Source: Erodium maritimum
Lineage: Eukaryota > Streptophyta > Magnoliopsida > Geraniales > Geraniaceae
Length of the DNA stretch: 64,000 nucleotides
Direction: 5' to 3'
NCBI GenBank assembly: GCA_963921825.1
Contig: OY997591.1
Span: forward strand, 44,661,825 to 44,725,824
The translations under genes were made by a program, and so were the position numbers. Below the pieces are notes generated by a model. It was not told the origin of the DNA. It did not search any database and saw only the letters and a list, made by a program, of their open reading frames with translations. Shown one piece after another: positions 58,955-64,000 of this stretch. The stretch's first letter is position 1; each line of letters opens with the position of its first letter.

Positions 58955-59340
58955 TACCTCATTTCATCCCCACTGATGGAAACCCTATCCCTCCATGATA
59001 CCCGAGGTTACAATGGAGCCATGCCAAATAGGACCATGAGTGACGGGCGTCCGAGTGTTATGTATCGGTAAGGAAGACCACATCCTATTTTAGCTTTCTA
59101 ACAAGGTCCTTGAGCCAGAGTCTGTTCTTTTTGACCCAAGTTCTCGGTAGTTCCATGTCAAGAACGAAATCATGATAAACATTAATCAGATTCCAAAACC
59201 AAAGTGTCGTGAGCACGTAAGAGGGGAGCAAACATAGACGTAAATAAACAAAAGGGTGAGTACCTAAAACGGAATGGGCGTGTTGATGCCTGTCATCATA
59301 TTCTAATACCCATTGTCGATGGTTCAAATCCTGGAAAAAC
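58955..59340 (-). mobile_element. LINE L2, 5' part (endonuclease start)
   Basis: The minus strand at ~59165-59050 reads MELPRTWVKKNRLWLKDLVR, KLK and then DVVFLTDT, a degraded form of the WNCRGLG...LV...KPDVVFLSET start of LINE apurinic-type endonucleases. It continues the 42053-45702 part across Copia F. Confidence 0.75.
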
Positions 59341-59646
59341 GCAATGGTGAATATCCTAGCCCTAATCGCGACTCGGCTCGGACCATAGTCTCTCAGACTC
59401 AGTAGTTAGATTTTTAATTTTTAAGAGATCTTAATAATTATACGATAACTAATTTGATTCCATATACAAGTATATGGATAGTAACTACCACCCATAAATA
59501 ATCATGGTAAAAACCGTTCTGAGCTCTATTAGGGCTTCTTCTACGCCGCTAGTGTCGACGGTGGAATCCTCCCGAAGAAATCATCGATCCTCCTGACCCG
59601 GTCTAGTTAGCCATCCACGCCTCATTGGCGTCAATCCCACATATCT
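59341..59646. other. Spacer between LINEs L2 and L3
   Basis: No gene recognised. 59340-59500 is mixed and partly AT-rich; 59510-59646 is GC-richer and may be the 5' leader of L3. Confidence 0.5.
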
Positions 59647-61633
59647 ACGATGTCAGATTTATCTTGTTCTTCTCCGGGTACCGTCTCCCATTCTCCTTAG
59701 TTGACTCCTTCTGCTCTCTCGTTTAACCCTTCTCCGTTGGACTTATCCAACCCAACCCTCATACCACAGTGTCAGCGTCGAATTGACCCTGAATCGGGTC
59801 TGATACCTAACCCAAATCCTCTTCCAAAAGTACCCGATTTCCAAGTATTGACTTGGAATTACCAAGGGATAGGTTCAAAGGTCCACAAGAAACACCTTCT
59901 CCATCTTTTGCGGGATCATAGAACTTATGTACTCTTCCTATTGGAGACCTTCCTCTCAACAAGGGTTATTTACTCTTGACACGATCGTTTACCTTTCACG
60001 GCCACATATGTGTCTTGGTCTACGATACACAAAGGGGGCTCACCCTCTTCTGGGTTGTAGGGGTGTACCCGACGTAGAGAGTGATAGATGGGCTCATTTA
60101 TGTGGAATTCTCATCTCTGATGCATGGGTTGTAGGGATCATCTATGTGGAATTCTCATCTCCGATACATGAGGATGTCCGACTCACCAAAATTTATGGTG
60201 AGGCGAGAAAGGATCGTAGACATTTGACATGGGACCTCATGCACCAACTACATCAACCGGCTAGACCTCAGTGGATTATTATGGGAGATTTTAATGGTGT
60301 TCTTGATCACGATGAGACGTCGGAAAGGGGAACATACCCACAGACCCTGGTGGTTGAGTTTGGAAAAGTTATTGAGGACCTTGATTTAGTTGATGTACCA
60401 ATGTCAAGCCACCAATATACATGGTTTAGGGGAAAAACCCATAATCGGCGTATTCAATCCCGGTTGGACCGGACACTGGTATCTCGTTCCTATTAACTCG
60501 ACTTTTGTAACACAAACACTAATACCTCTAATCATTGGCCCATTCTCATATCCCTTGCTCGTAAAATGGGTAATCGCAGCCCTCCAAAATTTCAGTTCCA
60601 ATCTCAATGGACCTAAGACCCAGAATGCGGGAAGGTGATTCAAGAGGAATGGGATAAACCCACGCTGACTCCGATTAACGATGTAATTTGGATGTTTGGT
60701 TCATCCTTGGGTAACTAGAGGCGCTTCCAATTTCGTTAGAATTTGAACCACATAAAGTGGTTCTAGAGACGTATCGCGGACCTTAGCGGTCAGGTGGACC
60801 GTGCGGGGTACATAAGAGGGAGGAAGTTCAAATCCAATATGAAAATACCTTATGTATGCCAGAAGCTTTTTGGCATCAAAGAGCCAAGCAACATTGGCTC
60901 ACGGTTAGAGATAAGAACACTAAAAAATTTCATGTAGCGACTTCGTATCGACGTAGCATTAACATTGTTGTGTCTCTGAAATATGATGTAGGTCAAGTGG
61001 TTACTTGGGAGACACGCATGCGTGAGCTTATCATCAATTATTTCTAGCATTTATTTACTACTCAACATCCCAATCTAAGCCACTTTCCAATCAACCTGCA
61101 ATCCGAGATCATGGAGGATCAAAACCTCAAACTTTTGGCTCCGGGATTGACTAGTGAGATTCGGGTAGCTGTATTTCAGATGGGTCAGGATAAATCCCTA
61201 GGTTCGGACGGACTTAACCCACGATTCTATCAGCACTACTGGCTTGTGGTAGCTGATGAAGTTATTCTCTTTATTCAGGGGGTATTAGAATCAAAGAGCT
61301 TTGACTCGGACCTGAATGATACATCTATTGTGCTCATCCCTAAGAAGCTTGAAAGGAACTTTTACTGCCTTAAGGCCTATTACACTCTGTAATGTAATAT
61401 TTTGGATCCTCTCGAAGGTCCTGGCAAACAGACTTAGGCTGAGGTTGCAATATATGATCTCTGAATCCCAAGGTGTTTTTATTCCAGGTAGATGCATTCT
61501 AGACAATGTTAAGATATCATTGAGATTATCCATTTCATGCGAAGGAAAAGGCAAGGTGTGATAGGGTACATGTCCCTTAAACTAGATATGAACAAAGCAT
61601 ATGACTAGGTCGAATGGGGTTACATTTTAACTA
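59647..61633 (+). mobile_element. LINE L3, endonuclease and start of reverse transcriptase, broken
   Basis: Endonuclease: LTWNYQGIGSKVHKKHLLHL and YVLFLLET (59851-59950), GDFNGVLDHDETSERG (60285 on), SSHQYTWFRG and SRLDRTL. Reverse transcriptase start: MGQDKSLGSDGLNPRFYQHY (61180 on), TSIVLIPKK, then LRPITLCNVIFWILSKVLAN, SQGVFIPGRCILDN and LKLDMNKAYD (to ~61610). A short ATG frame at 59652 (MSDLSCSSPG) precedes, but no full ORF1 is seen. Several stops and frame changes. The Mutator-like element cuts it at 61634. Confidence 0.85.
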
Positions 61634-61919
61634 GGGTAAATTACATCTACATACCCCGAACTATACCTCTTTAACGGTTTACTACCCCAAAGTTTATTCG
61701 TAACATTCACATACCCCGAACTAACCAATAATTACGACGTTACCCCCTCCCATCCACTTTTCCATCTATTCACTGTTCATTTTTCTAAAATTCCGAAATT
61801 GCCCTCAATTAATTATAATATAAATAAATAAATAAAATTAAGAAAAGAATTAAAAAAACTTAAAACATATAAACCTCTCACTCACACTACCCTAATCATC
61901 TCACACTACTTTACCCTAT

Positions 61920-62240
61920 CATCTTCTTCAACCTCGCCTCCCTCATTGTCCTCACCATCATCCACTGCAACCCTCAACCTTGCCTCAACCTCGCCTCTCT
62001 CATCTCGCCTCTTCGTCTCCACGGACCACACCCACACGATTTGGGTTTTGATTTATGAAGAGAAAAGGAAAAACTGGGTTGGGTTTGGGGTTTCGTCTTC
62101 CTCACCCAAGGATTGGGGTTCCTTGTACCACGGTTAGAAGATGACATGAGCAGTGGCAGCGAGCTCGTGTCGAGGCGGCGGCGAGGCGATGGATCTGAGG
62201 GTTTGTTGGGGTTTTGATTTTGGGGTTTCAAATTTTGAGG
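61920..62240. other. GC-richer core of the Mutator-like element
   Basis: Composition differs sharply from the AT-rich flanks. It contains GTCGAGGCGGCGGCGAGG and CCTCGCCTC-type runs. A minus-strand frame of 85 codons (61974-62231) is Ser/Pro/Arg-rich and matches no family I know. It could be a captured host-gene fragment (Pack-MULE) or simply diverged element sequence. Confidence 0.4.
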
Positions 62241-62737
62241 TTTGTTGGGGTTTTGTTGAAGCCATCAATCTGATGCTTCAATTGTTTCCCTAGATTTTTT
62301 GGGTATGTATGGGTTTGCATTAATTGATGCTTGATATTGAATTTCTGAGTTAGGGATTCGATAATTTGGAGGAAGACGAAGTTGGGGCTGGCGTGATTTA
62401 TATTAGTAATAGGGTGTTGGTTTTAGTTGTTTATGGATAAATTATTGCTGGGTTTTGGTTTGGGGCTATATGAAGGGATGTAGAGAAGTTCTGGGTTGGG
62501 GTTTGATTATTTGAAAAAGATATGGGTTCTGGGTAGGGAAGAAGGCGTAAGGAGGAAGATGAAGAGTTCTTTTTTTTAAATTGTGTAAAAAAAATGCTAG
62601 AATTTATTTTAGTTAATAAATTGTTTAAAATAAATAGAATCATTTTAAGAAGATTACAAGTTTCTGAAATTTAATGAAATTAAATTCTGAAAAGTAATTT
62701 CATTTTTTAAATAATTAATAATAAAAATTTAAATAAA

Positions 62738-63060
62738 AAAAACTGATTTTTTTTAAATAAAACTGATTTAAAAAAATATTTATTGAAATATATAAAAACT
62801 GATTTGAAAAAAATGATTTGAAAAAACTGATTTTTTTAAAATAAAACTGATTTAAAAAAATATTTATTGAAATATATAAAAACTGATTTGAAAAAAATGA
62901 TTTGCAAAAACTGATTTTTTTTTGAAATATATAAAAACTGATTTGAAAAAATATTTATTGAAATAAAATGTGATTTAAAAAAAATAGAACTGATTTTTAA
63001 TTAAAAATATGAATTTTATAAAATGAAAACTGATTTTTTTAAATAAAACTGATTTTAAAA
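62738..63060. repeat. AT-rich minisatellite with AAACTGATTT units
   Basis: At least two ~84-bp higher-order units (from ~62738 and ~62822) built of AAAACTGATTT, A runs and ATATTTATTGAAATAT, with decayed copies further right. Confidence 0.85.
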
Positions 63061-63390
63061 AATAAAATAAAATTTAAAATAAATTTATAAACATTTTAAT
63101 TTTTAAAATACTAAATTAAAGAATATTTGAAAATGATTAATTCATTTATAGTTGATTTAATAGGAAAAACTAATTATAAGGTATGAATGGTATGAGATTG
63201 TAAATTCGAATAATTGTTAAGGGTAGTTTGGTCATTTTACAAAAAAATTAACAGACATGGATGGAAAGGGGGTAACGTCGTAATTAATGGTTAGTTCGGG
63301 GTAGGCGATTGTTACGAATAAACTTCGGGGTAGTAAACCGTTAAAGACATATAGTTCGGGGTATGTAGATGTAATTTACCCTTTTAACTA

Positions 63391-64000
63391 TCATGCAACA
63401 ACTTGGGTTCTCTGCTGATTGAATCAATTTATATCCTGCTACATGCACACAATTTGATACTTAGTATTTTTAGGGGGTCGGGACACACCGATGTTTACTC
63501 CGACTCGAGGTATTTATGAAGGGGACCCTCTTTTGCCTTATTTGTTTTTATTTTGTATGGAAGGATGATCTCATCAGTTGAAATAGGCACATAGAACATG
63601 GGACATTCACGGAGTTAGGGTCGCAAGAGGATCCCCGAAGATATCTCACATGTTCTTCGTGGGCGACTGCAACATATTTTGTAGGGAAAATGTGAGAGAA
63701 GAACGACACATCCGTGACATATTGGGTATCTTCAGTAATCTCTCAGGCCAGGTCTTGAATCTGAACAAATCATTTGTATTCTTCGGTACAAACAGCTCTT
63801 AGATTGTTCGCCAAGACTGTTGTCGGATTTTAGCTATTACCAAGACTTCAACCACTTCTATGTAACTTGGAGTGCCTACCATGATCGGGCGAAATCAAAA
63901 TCAAGACATGACCTATCTCGACGATCGAATTGTCTCTAGAATCCGGTCGTGGGACAAGAAGCTCTTATCCCCTGTAGGTAGGGAAGTCATGATTTGTTCG
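63391..64000 (+). mobile_element. LINE L3 continued (reverse transcriptase)
   Basis: Picks up at MQQLGFSAD directly after the duplication and continues with TPTRGIYEGDPLLPYLFLFC (63498 on; the family's PSRGLRQGDPLSPYLF), SHMFFVGDC at ~63647 in place of the usual FADD, VLNLNKSFVFF and KKLLSPVGREVMI. It runs off the right edge. Stops and a changed catalytic stretch show it is inactive. Confidence 0.85.

Larger units (their letters stand above)
61634..63381. mobile_element. Mutator-like element with long TIRs, non-autonomous
   Basis: A 1748-bp element with terminal inverted repeats of about 122 bp (61634-61756 and 63259-63381, ~92 % alike by eye), outer end GGGTAAATTACA. Perfect 9-bp duplication TTTTAACTA (61625-61633 and 63382-63390). 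Long TIRs plus a 9-bp duplication define Mutator-like elements. No transposase was recognised, so it would need one in trans. The inside has a GC-richer block (61920-62230) and an AT-rich repeat block (62640-63070). Confidence 0.93.

Overview
This window is repeat-dense plant nuclear DNA. I found no intact host gene, RNA gene, CRISPR array or bacterial feature. The mix of chromodomain Ty3 elements with ~3 kb LTRs, Ty1/Copia elements primed by initiator tRNA-Met, plant-type LINEs (DUF4283-like ORF1, zf-RVT, RNase H), a Helitron with a CTAG hairpin end and a TIR Mutator-like element points to a flowering plant, probably a eudicot with a large genome. The species cannot be named from the sequence.

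Layout. (1) 1-32540 is the 3' part of a plus-strand Helitron that has been invaded repeatedly. A Ty3 chromovirus on the minus strand (A, 445-9345) meets a second one on the plus strand (B, 9346-27978) head to head inside their 5' LTRs. B carries a solo Copia LTR in its gag (14134-15821) and a very young full-length Copia element (C, 18536-26994) in its 3' LTR. A solo Ty3 LTR (D, 28144-31514) sits in the Helitron helicase. The Helitron ends at 32540 with a 9-bp-stem hairpin and CTAG. (2) 32541-39694 is older DNA: a TAA microsatellite, a GC-rich block that may be an old first exon, LINE debris, a solo Copia LTR (E, 35786-37473) beside a LINE ORF1, and a poor hAT-like fragment. (3) 39695-42047 is a 2353-bp TG...CA unit with a 5-bp duplication, best read as a solo LTR of an unassigned family, lying in the RNase H part of a minus-strand LINE (L2). 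(4) L2 continues to 45702 and resumes at 58955. Between lies a Copia element (F, minus, 45703-58949), which itself holds a small Copia element (G, plus, 47939-52808). (5) 59647-64000 is a plus-strand LINE (L3) split by a 1748-bp Mutator-like element (61634-63381).

Relative dating. Nesting order and by-eye LTR comparisons agree: F (~5 %) was there before G (~3 %), and B (~1 %) before C (~0.2 %). With the commonly used 1.3e-8 substitutions/site/year these mean very roughly 2, 1.2, 0.4 and <0.2 million years. A is at ~3.4 % over the short stretch that can be compared. Target-site duplications (TSDs) were found for C, D, E, F, G, the solo LTR in B, the 2.35-kb unit and the Mutator-like element. 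The A/B pair has none, which fits rearrangement rather than simple insertion.

The least expected signals are non-coding: tandem hairpins in the Ty3 LTRs whose stem bases change in a paired way between copies and families; two further conserved palindromes in the same LTRs, one built from WRKY W-box cores; a unit-number difference between the two LTRs of one element; and a Copia copy with near-identical LTRs but decayed reading frames, implying movement by proteins from another copy.
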